In this document: piece after piece, positions 7,244 to 16,004 of the stretch
How positions within the stretch are numbered: position 1 is the stretch's first letter
How the letters are laid out: every line of letters starts with the position of its first letter
Source of the DNA: Bdellovibrionales bacterium
GTDB lineage: Bacteria; Bdellovibrionota; Bdellovibrionia; Bdellovibrionales; JAMPXM01
DNA length: 64,000 nt
Direction of reading: 5' to 3'
NCBI GenBank assembly: GCA_016713885.1
Contig: JADJOF010000004.1
Span: forward strand, 372,001-436,000
Notes under the pieces: generated by a model
Seen by the model: only the letters and a program-made list of their open reading frames with translations
The model's database searches: none
Told to the model about the DNA's origin: nothing
Made by a program: the position numbers and the translations under genes

Positions 7244-8019
7244 GTTCGCATTCCAATGCCTCAGATCTCGTTTTTAAGGGTGGGACTTCACTTTCAAAAG
7301 CGTACAAAATCGTGAAGCGCTTCTCTGAAGACGTTGATATCGCAATCATCAAAGGACAAAAGACCGACGCGGCCATCGGGCGGCTCATAAAAAAAGTTGC
7401 GAAAGATGTCACGATGGCTCCGTTCGTCGAGCGCAACGAACCCGGCACTACGAGTAAAATGGGCCTCATGCGACGAACCCTACATGAATATCCTCGCACA
7501 ATTGTCGGGAATAACTTTGGAACAGTGCGAGACCGACTGCTTCTTGAAGTTAACTGTTTTGGAAATCCAACGCCTTCAACACCGATGAAAATAACATCGT
7601 TCATTGGAGATCATCTCGTCGCCATGGGCCTACAAAGTACCATCGATGAGTTCTCAATGGGCTCATTTGAAATAGCAGTACTGGACTGGAAGATTACCTT
7701 CATTGAAAAAATACTTTCGCTCGCATACGCCAGTCTCGAGGACGGAGCGGCCACGACCCTAGAGATAAGGAATCGCGTGCGTCATTTCTATGATCTGACC
7801 GTGATGTATTCGGAAACCGAAATTGAAGAATACCTTTTGTCGCAGGGGTTCCTGGACGACCTCCGTCGCATTCGTGAGAACGAACGACTTATGACTCGCA
7901 TAAAATGGGCCGACAATCGGCTGATCGAGTCACCCCTGTTCTCGAACGCAAAAACAACCATGGACAAGGTCGAGGAGGCCCAGCACAAACCACGACTGAC
8001 GAGGGCACCGCAGCCCTAA
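7228..8019 (+). CDS. AbiEii/AbiGii-type nucleotidyltransferase, N-terminally short
   Basis: FKGGTSLSKAYKIVKRFSED plus VDIAI gives the catalytic GGTS and DxD motifs of the AbiEii/AbiGii toxin family. The C-terminal half contains ITFIEKILSLAYA and RHFYDLTVM segments typical of it. Here only about 16 residues precede FKGG, whereas relatives usually carry 35-50 with a conserved 'EKDxxV' helix. That helix is not encoded upstream in any frame. The toxin may therefore be truncated and inactive, or represent a short variant. It is coupled to the DUF6088 gene by overlap. Confidence 0.8.
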   Translation: MGNRLSSHSNASDLVFKGGTSLSKAYKIVKRFSEDVDIAIIKGQKTDAAIGRLIKKVAKDVTMAPFVERNEPGTTSKMGLMRRTLHEYPRTIVGNNFGTVRDRLLLEVNCFGNPTPSTPMKITSFIGDHLVAMGLQSTIDEFSMGSFEIAVLDWKITFIEKILSLAYASLEDGAATTLEIRNRVRHFYDLTVMYSETEIEEYLLSQGFLDDLRRIRENERLMTRIKWADNRLIESPLFSNAKTTMDKVEEAQHKPRLTRAPQP

Positions 8020-8147
8020 GCGCCCACTCTGCCCGCACGCCGTCCACGTGTCTGCTGGCGGTTCCGCTCCCGATTCCGCTCGCGAATTCGCGGTGAATCA
8101 AATTGAGATAGAATACCTCGACCGCTAGAGAACACGACCTGCCATCA

Positions 8148-9460
8148 TCAGCCAAGCAATACGTGCTGTTCCTTCAGGCTGTTCGCGGCCATCTTTTTCA
8201 CTCCCGCGCTTGCCGCAAAAGACAGCCACTCCTGAACAGCAGCACGCACGTCTTTTATGATTTTTGAAGCTTCACCAATTCCAAAACGATCCGCAATACT
8301 GAAAATATCTTCCACGGCAAAGCCTTTGAATTTTCCGTTTACCGACATGAGGTGCTGGTTCGTCCACTCACTCTCTGGATTGTGTGCAAATGTAACGTCG
8401 TAAGCCGGCGCCAGCTCCCAAGTGCCGCTCTGCTTCAATAAAAATGAGACATTCTTCGTATGATCATCGCAGTTGCGACTCATAATATTGAAGGCCATTC
8501 GGCGAAAAATCTCGACCTCCGCGACATGCCCAAGCTGTAGCTCTCTGACCGTCAAAAAAAGCTGTTCATAGCTGTTTGCCGATTTCTTTTTGTAATCCAG
8601 GTGATTCATCGCACAAAGAGTTTGCATATGGTGTTTGCTCGCTCCCCCACTACGATCAAACCGCCTTGTCATGAAGTGTGCACGACCGTTCTCTTTAAGA
8701 ATTCGGCATTCCGCCATATCAATTCCTGCCGCACGAGCCATCAGATGGTATGCATACTCGATCCGACCGTAATCCTGCGAAGCGCCGAGCTCTCTGTCTT
8801 TTCCCATTCCATCAAACTTGAGCAGCCAATGCTCAAATCCTTCTGGAGCATCCATTTGCCCGGAGCGAATCTCCTCTGTTTCTGGATTCCAAGCGATAAC
8901 AGCCTTGGCTCGCGCTCCTCCGGCAGACGTGCCAACGTCGATGATGCTCCGAAGCGCTGCGCTAGTGTGGTCATCATCATCAAAATTGCCGCTGACTGCT
9001 TTCCTTGCCTCTTCAACAAGCGAGTGCATTTGAAGAGCGGTCGGCTTTTGAGCTCTGGGTCCACGTGTCGGCTTAAACTCCAGGGCCCCCATGGAACGTT
9101 TCCCCATATAAGCCAAACGATCCAGAGCTGTAATCTGCTTTGGCGAAATCCCCACGCTTGCCATATAGCGGTCGATAAGCGCGTTGCCGAAATCGTCTGG
9201 CAATGCATCCGCCAACAGAGCCGGCAACCTCTTGTAGGTATTCTCGGCAAGTCCATAAAAACGAATGGTTCCTCTGTCGTATTGACTGGCATTCGAAGCG
9301 GTGAGAGCTCAATACCACTTCTGCCAAACTCTCGATCATAAGCAAACACGTAGTAACCAAGGCCTGGGTCGAGCGCGAGAGCGCCAACAAACCGCCCCCA
9401 AATTGACACCTCTATTTTTTCAACCCTTTGGTAGGGGCTAGCCCTTTTTGCTTTTGCCAT
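8148..9460 (-). pseudogene. hipA: HipA-type kinase, single-base frameshift
   Basis: Read through one correction, this is a HipA of about 437 residues, the normal length. The N-terminal part (from ATG 9460: VSIWGRFVGAL, GIELSPLRMP, FVFMDLP) and the rest (ENTYKRLPALLADALPDDFG onward) lie in different frames. One base is missing near 9243-9246. Downstream, the kinase core has all expected elements: glycine-rich GTSAGGARAK, WLLKF with the ATP lysine, catalytic NCDDHTKN and Mg-binding ELAPAYDV. HipA phosphorylates aminoacyl-tRNA synthetases. If the shift is real, only the C-terminal 359 residues can be made (from 9227). The gene overlaps hipB by 23 bases. Confidence 0.8.
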
Positions 9461-9761
9461 TTTTTCTCACCCGACGACTCGCACGCACCCTGACCGGTCT
9501 GTCGCGTACAAGGTGAAGAGGGTTGATGCCAATTTGGGGAGCCAGAGCCATCAGCCAATCCGAACGCCCCAACGCATGAACAACAAGAACGAGAGTTCTA
9601 ATGGTCGATCCTGAGCCCGTTTCAAGATGCCGTAAAGCATTCAAGCTGATCCCGGCTTGGTCACAAAGCGACTGTCTGTCTAAATTCTTTTGAAGACGAA
9701 TACGCCTTACGCTCTCTCCGAGGGAGAGTTCCAGCTCTTGCGGTGATGAGATCTTTTCCAT
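9438..9761 (-). CDS. hipB: HipB-type HTH antitoxin
   Basis: This 107-residue protein has a Cro/CI HTH at about 12-65 (LGESVRRIRLQKNLDRQSLC, DQAGISLNALRHLETG, then the IRTLVLVVHALG helix) and a basic C-terminal tail. I chose the ATG at 9761: AGGA lies just upstream and a promoter ends at 9781. HipB proteins bind HipA and repress hipBA through palindromic operators, and one is present at 9767-9778. It is followed by, and overlaps, the frameshifted hipA. Confidence 0.85.
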   Translation of the reverse strand: MEKISSPQELELSLGESVRRIRLQKNLDRQSLCDQAGISLNALRHLETGSGSTIRTLVLVVHALGRSDWLMALAPQIGINPLHLVRDRPVRVRASRRVRKNGKSKKG

Positions 9762-9766
9762 AAAGG

Positions 9767-9809
9767 TCCTAATTAGGATAATTATGTCAGACCCGCCATC
9801 GAAAAGCAA
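9767..9809 (-). promoter_or_regulatory. hipBA promoter and palindromic operator
   Basis: On the minus strand TTGCTT (9809-9804) and CATAAT (9786-9781) are spaced by exactly 17 bases. A perfect 12-bp palindrome, TCCTAATTAGGA (9767-9778), covers the expected transcription start. A related half site (AGGACAATT) lies further upstream near 9816-9826. Confidence 0.7.
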
Positions 9810-9934
9810 TTGGTAATAATTGTCCTATTTAAGTGTTTTAATGCCATTTTATGCTATAAATGATCTAGAAAAGACCTTTATCGGCGATGCACGTTTACAG
9901 TCGACCTCAGCCTGGACTAAGTTACGGGACTAAC

Positions 9935-10126
9935 CGCACATGCTTAAACAAACTCACAGGGAAACGCACAACGAATAGTTCTCTAAGAGAGCGATTTAAA
10001 TTCTCGTCAGAGGAAACCACAAAAATCGGCCGCCTAATCAATGACTCCATAGAGGCCGAACGGATCAAACTTGCCAATCCAAACTCCTCGAAACGCGACT
10101 TCCATTATTTGCCATACTGGGCCTAG
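9935..10126 (+). pseudogene. C-terminal remnant of an AlbA/Schlafen-type ATP-binding regulator (tentative)
   Basis: A frame open from 9887 ends with SLRERFKFSSEETTKIGRLI, then DSIEAERIKLANP and HYLPYWA. This looks like the C-terminal wHTH tail of COG2865-type (AlbA_2 domain) transcriptional regulators, which commonly end in 'YxPxWA'. The N-terminal domains are missing, so it would be a dead fragment. The assignment rests on pattern memory only. Otherwise 9810-10238 shows no gene. Confidence 0.35.
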
Positions 10127-10238
10127 GTCAATTTACACACCGGCTACGCGACATTTGATTTTATCCTTTAGTTTCATGTACTTATGATATACACGCTCGC
10201 TACACATAGTGACGAGCGTGAGGCATCAAAACCACCAC

Positions 10239-10503
10239 TCAGCCCACACGCCGCGCATATGCCCGCTCCCGAATCCGAACCACGGCCACCGCCGCAAACG
10301 TCGCAATCACCGGAAAAAAACTATCGCGCTGGCGCCCGCTATACGGCGCAAGATACCCAAAAAACAAAATGAACGCGATGAGCGGCAGCGCCATGATCAA
10401 CGCACCGACTCTCGCCTGACTCGCCCCCGCCCCACGCATCTGCAACCAGAACCCATAGCATCCAAGCGCAATCACCGTCTGAGAAGCAAACGAGCCCCAG
10501 CTA
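10239..10503 (-). pseudogene. C-terminal fragment of a polytopic membrane protein, copy 2
   Basis: From WGSFASQ to a proper stop at 10239 this reads as an unbroken C-terminus (IALGCYGFWLQMRG, LIAFILFFGYLAPYSG, RQRDSFFPVIATF). It is homologous to copy 1 (5945-6290) and to the end of the intact gene at 57096-58562. It begins abruptly a few bases after the stop of the SDR gene and has no start of its own, so it cannot be a functional gene. Here the Trp codon that is a stop in copy 1 is intact. Confidence 0.7.
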
Positions 10504-10504
10504 A

Positions 10505-11482
10505 CTACGGGCTATTCCGCAACAGATCATCACAGGTCAATTTAATTCCTTCTGAAGTTGAAAATGGCGGCACCCAACCGAACTCCTTAACAAAACGGCT
10601 GCAATCAACCTCAAGGCTGTCTGTCAGTCGTGAAACCTGTGGCGCCAAGCCACACAAGTTTGCGCCCGCACGAAGTATCCCGACCGGAAAGCCAAACATA
10701 CGTGGCGACTCCCCATTTAAGAAATGAGCGACCATACGGACCAGTTCCGGAGTAGCAACCGATTCACGATCAGAAACAATATAAACCCCCGGCTTAACGT
10801 TGTTCCCGAATACAACCTTCAATATGGCATCACAAAGATTTCCAACAAAAATAAAATGCCGGCGATTGCAGATACTCCCGAGCGGCAACGGGATCCTTTT
10901 CCGCACCACCGTGAGCAGAGAACGAAAGTTTGCTCTCACTCGCGGACCATAAACCAGCGGCGGCCGGAAAATAACTACACACATTTTTGATCCTTTGGCG
11001 GCTTGCTGAATTTCCTTCTCAGCCTCTAGCTTCGATACCCCATAGGGATCAGCAGGATTGGGTTCATCTTCTTCTGTATATGGTATACTGGTGGTTCGCT
11101 CTCCATTGACCTTGATCGAACTCATAAAAATAAATCGTCGAACGCCCGCTCGGGCTGCGGCATCCGCCAAACGGCGACTCCCATCACGATTGACCCTGCG
11201 GTAGCTCTCCAACGGATCAGCGGCTCGATCCCGCATTACATGAACTCGCGACGCCAAATGAATCACAATATCAATCCCATCGAGCAGAGGCGTCAGCAGA
11301 ACCGCCTCATCTCCAAGATCTGCTTCTACAAAGCGATCAAAAAAAACCATGTCAGAGGATTTAGGCCTCTTTCTCCCGAGACCGATCACCTCTAGGCTTT
11401 CGCCGTTTTCTCGATGGGCAGCCAAATCTCGGGATAACCATTGCCCAACGAATCCATTGACTCCAGTTACAAGAACTCTCAC
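10505..11482 (-). CDS. NAD-dependent sugar epimerase/reductase (WbpV/WreQ-like SDR)
   Basis: This 325-residue extended SDR has the nucleotide-binding VLVTGVNGFVGQWLS at the start, FIFMSSIKVNGE around residue 115 and the YGVSKLEAEK active-site YxxxK. The SSIKVNGE signature is shared with UDP-4-keto-6-deoxy-HexNAc reductases (WbpV/WreQ type) that work after WbpM-type dehydratases, and wbpM is in this cluster. The predicted product is UDP-D-QuiNAc or FucNAc. The start is GTG 11482, with AAAGGA at the right distance. It is divergent from the WbuB-like gene. Confidence 0.75.
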   Translation of the reverse strand: MRVLVTGVNGFVGQWLSRDLAAHRENGESLEVIGLGRKRPKSSDMVFFDRFVEADLGDEAVLLTPLLDGIDIVIHLASRVHVMRDRAADPLESYRRVNRDGSRRLADAAARAGVRRFIFMSSIKVNGERTTSIPYTEEDEPNPADPYGVSKLEAEKEIQQAAKGSKMCVVIFRPPLVYGPRVRANFRSLLTVVRKRIPLPLGSICNRRHFIFVGNLCDAILKVVFGNNVKPGVYIVSDRESVATPELVRMVAHFLNGESPRMFGFPVGILRAGANLCGLAPQVSRLTDSLEVDCSRFVKEFGWVPPFSTSEGIKLTCDDLLRNSP

Positions 11483-11649
11483 GAGAATCCTTTCGTCGTA
11501 TTGTGCGCCGCTAAAATATGGACGGATATAACTCGCCCCGCAAATGCCAATGACCTGTACCTGTCTGCTGACTTCGTATTCGATATGTCGCATCGCAACA
11601 TCCTGCGGCTCTTCAATTTACCCTTCTATGCTGATAGGAATACTTGACC

Positions 11650-12885
11650 ATGCGAATATTGATTTTGTCCCAGTATTTTTGGCCGGAGTCATTTCTGGTA
11701 AATGATCTTGTGCGCCAGCTACGCTCAAATGGTCATGACGTTAATGTCCTTACTGGGATGCCAAACTATCCAGGCGGAAAAATCTTTAGCGGCTACGGTT
11801 TATTCCGGAAATGGAAAGATGATTTTGAAGGCACCCCCATTTTCCGCGTTCCCCTTTGGCCGCGCGGCACTGGTGGCGCTATCAACCTCATGCTCAACTA
11901 TTTGTCATTCGTCATAACGACTATCGCAGTCGGCCTTCCTCGACTACAGGGCAAATTCGACGCAACAGTAGTCTTCGCGCCATCGCCAATCATTCAGGTC
12001 TTTCCCGCTATTGTTTACAAGTGGATGACCGGGACCCCTGTTGCCCTATGGGTTCAGGATCTTTGGCCAGAGAGCCTGCGCGCCGTCGGTGCAGTTCGAT
12101 CCCCGCGAATTCTAGGTTATGTCGGCCAGCTCGTTCGATTGCTTTATAACCACTGTGACTCCATCCTGATCCAGTCTCAGGCATTTCGGACTGGCGTCTC
12201 TAGTCTATGTGAAAAAAGTGAAAAAATTGTCTACATACCCAACTGGGCTGAAGACCTCTATCAGCCTATACAAGTATTGAGTAGCATAGATAAAACCACA
12301 CTTCTCCCCAGTGGATTTAAAGTCATGTTCGCCGGCAACCTCGGCAAAGCTCAGTCTCTAGAAACGATACTAGAAGCGGCTACTCTCCTAAAAAAATATG
12401 ACGATATTCACTGGATTATTCTTGGGGAAGGCAGAGAGAAGCCGGAGTTCGTACGGAAAGTCGCTCGGCTGGATCTCGGGGATCGCGTCCAATTACTCGG
12501 GCGATTTCCACCTTGTGACATGCCTAAGTTTTTCGCACTGGCCGATGCGCTACTAGTGACTCTTCGACCCGATCCGGTTTTTGACCTAACTATTCCTTCA
12601 AAAGTGCAGGCATATATGGCGTGTGGCCGCCCCATCATAGCCGCAATTAACGGTGAGGGACGCCGAGTCATTGACGAGGCGGGCGCCGGCCTCACAGGTC
12701 CCGCTGCCGATGCACAACAGCTCGCAAACAATGTTCTTCGCCTGTACAACTGTAGCGATACAGACCGTAAACAAATAGCCAATCAAGCTCTTCGATATTC
12801 GGAACTCAATTTCAATAGACGCCAAATTGTCGACCGCCTAGAACAAACCCTCATGAGCCTTAAACAAAAGGAACATCCGGTATGA
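11650..12885 (+). CDS. wbuB: Glycosyltransferase family 4, WbuB-like
   Basis: This GT-B fold enzyme of about 411 residues begins MRILILSQYFWPE and has the N-terminal MPNYPGGKI segment, the VQDLWPESL motif and the donor-site region VFDLTIPSKVQAYMACGRP, all typical of WbuB-type transferases. These add L-FucNAc- or L-QuiNAc-type sugars, which fits the three sugar-nucleotide genes that follow. It acts at the cytoplasmic face of the membrane on lipid-linked intermediates. ATG 11650 is preferred, though a TTG at 11644 is also possible. It ends in a 4-bp ATGA overlap with the next gene. Confidence 0.85.
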   Translation: MRILILSQYFWPESFLVNDLVRQLRSNGHDVNVLTGMPNYPGGKIFSGYGLFRKWKDDFEGTPIFRVPLWPRGTGGAINLMLNYLSFVITTIAVGLPRLQGKFDATVVFAPSPIIQVFPAIVYKWMTGTPVALWVQDLWPESLRAVGAVRSPRILGYVGQLVRLLYNHCDSILIQSQAFRTGVSSLCEKSEKIVYIPNWAEDLYQPIQVLSSIDKTTLLPSGFKVMFAGNLGKAQSLETILEAATLLKKYDDIHWIILGEGREKPEFVRKVARLDLGDRVQLLGRFPPCDMPKFFALADALLVTLRPDPVFDLTIPSKVQAYMACGRPIIAAINGEGRRVIDEAGAGLTGPAADAQQLANNVLRLYNCSDTDRKQIANQALRYSELNFNRRQIVDRLEQTLMSLKQKEHPV

Positions 12886-13766
12886 GAATACTAATCCTCG
12901 GTGGCGGAGGAATGCTGGGGCATAAACTATGGCAGATCCTAAATCAACGCTTTAGCGACGTTCACGTAACCCTTCTTCAGAAACAAACAGCCTACTCTCA
13001 ATATCCACTGTTCTCGCCACCAAACGTATATGACGAATTTGATGCAACAAATCGTTCAGCTCTTTGGAGACTGCTCGACACTGTTGTACCGGATATCATC
13101 TGCAATTGCATTGGACTCACGCTCAGAAAACAGGTCCCATCGCCAAGCGAAGCCTATATTCAACTCAATTCACTTCTGCCTCACAGGCTGGCAGAATGGT
13201 GCGGTACATCTCAGGCTCGGCTGATCCACTACAGCACGGACTGTGTATTTAAGGGCGATATCGGCGGATATACCGAAGAAAGCACGCCTGACGCTAAAGA
13301 TATTTATGGCCGAAGCAAAATGCTTGGCGAGGTCGACTCGCCAAAGGCACTTATTCTCCGCAGCTCAATCATCGGACGTGAGCTCAAAAGCAGAACAGAG
13401 CTTGTTGAATGGCTGCTTGCCCAAAACAACAAGACGATCACCGGCTATCGACAGGCTTTCTATACAGGCGTCACAACACTACAAATGTCCCATCTAACCT
13501 CAGACATCATTGCCAATCACTCGTATCTCAATGGGCTCTACCACATAGCCAGCGATGTCATTTCCAAGTATGAGCTCTTGCGTCTTCTTGCAAAAGAATA
13601 TGGCGTGAACGTCAATATCGTCCCCAGCGATGCCGTAATCGTAAAGAAAAACCTTATCGGTTCAAAATTTCGAACTGCCACAGGCCTTCATATACCGTCC
13701 TGGTCGGAGATGATCAGCTCGATGGCTTTAGACAACTCGATATATAAACAGGAGACCCAACCGTGA
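12882..13766 (+). CDS. RmlD-like SDR reductase (WbvR-like)
   Basis: This 294-residue reductase has N-terminal ILILGGGGMLGHKLW, the LIHYSTDCVFKGD motif with the catalytic Thr/Ser, and the YGRSKMLGE YxxxK pair, so it is RmlD-type. It lies between a WbuB-like transferase and a FnlA-like dehydratase. L-FucNAc pathways use a longer enzyme with a C-terminal cupin (WbjC/CapF), absent here. The shorter RmlD-like enzyme matches the UDP-L-RhaNAc/L-QuiNAc route (WbvR type). It overlaps both neighbours by four bases. Confidence 0.75.
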   Translation: MRILILGGGGMLGHKLWQILNQRFSDVHVTLLQKQTAYSQYPLFSPPNVYDEFDATNRSALWRLLDTVVPDIICNCIGLTLRKQVPSPSEAYIQLNSLLPHRLAEWCGTSQARLIHYSTDCVFKGDIGGYTEESTPDAKDIYGRSKMLGEVDSPKALILRSSIIGRELKSRTELVEWLLAQNNKTITGYRQAFYTGVTTLQMSHLTSDIIANHSYLNGLYHIASDVISKYELLRLLAKEYGVNVNIVPSDAVIVKKNLIGSKFRTATGLHIPSWSEMISSMALDNSIYKQETQP

Positions 13767-14827
13767 CCCTCGAAGGAAAACGAATTCTAGTTACTGGCGG
13801 AACTGGCTCAATGGGCAAAACCTTCGTTCGTCGAGCATTGTCTGGGGAACTCGGCACACCAAAAAAGGTTATCGTCATGTCTCGCGACGAAGCTAAACAA
13901 CACTACATGCGGCTCGACTATCTCCGTATGACGTCTCCCACCGATGAAGTTATCTACAAGAACTTCCAAAATACTCTTGAATTCCGCATTGGTGATGTTC
14001 GTCGCTATAGCGATGTCTGCAACAGCGTGAAAGATGCCGATATTGTCATTAATGCCGCCGCCCTTAAGCAGGTTCCAACTTGTGAATATTTTCCTGAACA
14101 AGCGCTGCTGACAAATTGTCAGGGTGCAGTAAACATCACGCGAGCAATTCAAGAACATAGCTATTCGGTCGAGACGGTGCTCGGCGTTAGCACCGACAAG
14201 GCCTGCCACCCAGTCAATGTCATGGGAATGACCAAGGCTATCCAAGAGCGAATTTTTATTTCGGCCAATATTGGCTCTCCCAAAACACGCTTTATCTGCG
14301 TACGCTACGGGAACGTTCTTGCCTCAAGGGGCTCTGTGGTTCCTTTGTTTCATGATCAAATCTCAAAAGGCGGACCGATTACTCTAACGAGTCCCGATAT
14401 GACTCGCTTCCTATTAAGCTTGGATCAAGCGGTCGACACAATCTTTACGGCGTTAAAGCACGCGAAATCTGGTGAGATTATTGTGCCAATCGCACCAAGC
14501 GCAAATATGAAAAACCTCGCTCAAGCCCTTATCGGTACCCGACCAATAAAAATCCAGACTATCGGCACCCGGCCAGGCGAAAAAATGCACGAAATTATGG
14601 TTTCAGACGAGGAGGCCCCTCGGTGCAGGATAATAGGGTCCTATTATGCGATCCAACCAATGCTACCAGAACTAGCCGGCGAACTCACGCTGACGCCAGT
14701 CCTCAACTCAGAATTTTCATCTGGCGACAATGTCTTAAGCCTCAACGAGACAGTCGCACTACTGCAGCAGAACAACCTCATGGTTGAACAGGTGCAGCCT
14801 ACCGGCACGCATGAAATGCTCCGCTAA
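13763..14827 (+). CDS. fnlA: UDP-GlcNAc 4,6-dehydratase/5-epimerase (FnlA/WbjB/CapE-like)
   Basis: This 354-residue SDR begins KRILVTGGTGSMGKTFVRR and carries MSRDEAKQHYMR, AALKQVP and GVSTDKACHPVNVMGMTKA, the signature of the 5-inverting dehydratase branch (FnlA, WbjB, CapE). It converts UDP-GlcNAc to a 4-keto-6-deoxy-L-sugar, the first step to UDP-L-FucNAc or UDP-L-QuiNAc. The start is GTG 13763, overlapping the previous stop (GTGA). Confidence 0.88.
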   Translation: MTLEGKRILVTGGTGSMGKTFVRRALSGELGTPKKVIVMSRDEAKQHYMRLDYLRMTSPTDEVIYKNFQNTLEFRIGDVRRYSDVCNSVKDADIVINAAALKQVPTCEYFPEQALLTNCQGAVNITRAIQEHSYSVETVLGVSTDKACHPVNVMGMTKAIQERIFISANIGSPKTRFICVRYGNVLASRGSVVPLFHDQISKGGPITLTSPDMTRFLLSLDQAVDTIFTALKHAKSGEIIVPIAPSANMKNLAQALIGTRPIKIQTIGTRPGEKMHEIMVSDEEAPRCRIIGSYYAIQPMLPELAGELTLTPVLNSEFSSGDNVLSLNETVALLQQNNLMVEQVQPTGTHEMLR

Positions 14828-14845
14828 AATCAAAGGAGTTCATCT

Positions 14846-15971
14846 GTGAAGCTAAAGGTAATGACAATCGTCGGAACTCGACCTGAACTCATTAAACTCT
14901 CTCGTATTATTGCAGAGCTCGACAAACATACTCGACATATCTTAGTTCATACCGGACAGAACTACGATTACGAGCTCAGCGAAGTTTTTTTTAAGGATCT
15001 CGAGATTCGCAAACCTGACCATTTTCTTAACTGTGGTCGAAATACAAGCGTCGAGACAATCGCCGCCACTATTGTTGAAAGCGATACGATCCTCGCCCAA
15101 GAGAAACCAGACGCGGTCCTTCTCTATGGCGACACAAACTCATGCCTGTCAGTGATCTCCGCAAAAAAAAGAAAAATCCCGATCTTTCACATGGAAGCTG
15201 GAAACCGCTGCTTCGACCAGCGAGTGCCAGAAGAAATCAATCGAAAGATTGTAGACCACCTTAGCGATATCAACATGCCGCTAACCGAACATGCCCGACG
15301 CTATTTGATCGCGGAAGGCATCCCTCCAGAAAGAGTTGTAAAACAGGCTCCTGCATGCAGGAGGTCCTAAGCCACTATAGTGACCATATTAACAAATCCG
15401 ATGTCCTCGAACGGTTGGGTCTCGCCGAAAAAAAAACTATTTTCTCGTTAGCGCTCATCGCGAAGAGAACGTGGACGTACCAGAAAGTCTCGACACTCTT
15501 CTAACAGCCTTAAATATGCTGGCAAGCTGCTATAACAAGCGTGTCATCTTCTCCGTCCACCCTCGGACAGCAAAACGGATCGCCGACCTTCCATCAAAAA
15601 ACGTACACCCACTCGTTGAAATGGGAAAAGCTATGGGATTTCACGACTACGTTCATCTCCAGAGCCGAGCCTCCTGCGTCCTTTCTGATTCAGGGACCCT
15701 TTCAGAAGAGGCTGCTCTTTTAAAGTTTCCAGCTGTGATGATTCGTGCCGCACACGAACGCCCAGAAGGCATGGATGAGGGAGTCACTATTCAATCTCCC
15801 ATTTTAGTGGACAGAATTCTCAACGCTGTTGACATTGCGATGACTCAAGCACAATCCGGGTACCAAGCTGGTGACGTTGGCGACTACATGAAAAATGATG
15901 TTTCGGCAAAAGTCGTTCGAGTTATTCTCAGCTATACAGACTATGTGAATCGTACGATATGGAATAGGTAA
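14846..15971 (+). pseudogene. fnlC: Non-hydrolysing UDP-HexNAc 2-epimerase (FnlC/WbvD/WecB-like), two frameshifts
   Basis: The N-terminal 170 residues (VMTIVGTRPELIKLSRII, HTGQNYDYELSEVFF, HMEAGNRCFDQRVPEEINR) and a C-terminal part (SVHPRTAKRI, SDSGTLSEEAALLKFPAV) make a complete FnlC-type epimerase only if two frameshifts are corrected. One A is missing in the run at 15340-15343, which would give VVKTGSCMQEVLSHY. One A is missing in the A9 run at 15428-15436, which would give KKNYFLVSAHREENVD. The enzyme is the last step to UDP-L-FucNAc or UDP-L-QuiNAc. AAAGGAG precedes the GTG start. As written only a 174-residue fragment is made. Confidence 0.8.
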
Positions 15972-16004
15972 GTCGTGGACGTGCCCTCAGGGAAATAATA
16001 ACGA

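Noticed and set aside
7155..7604. 149-residue minus-strand frame opposite the AbiEii-like gene
   Set aside because: It is the antisense shadow of a well-supported nucleotidyltransferase coding sequence.
8081..8092. Perfect 12-bp palindrome CGCGAATTCGCG between the AbiEii-like and hipA genes
   Set aside because: It lies between convergent genes with no T tract or spaced partner site. It may be a chance palindrome, and no function can be supported.
8148..9460. Tripartite HipBST system (separate HipS and HipT)
   Set aside because: The frame break falls in the middle of the N-terminal subdomain and one base restores a standard HipA; no separate HipS-sized reading frame with its own end is seen.
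13808..14245. 145-residue minus-strand frame inside fnlA
   Set aside because: Shadow of a strongly conserved dehydratase gene.
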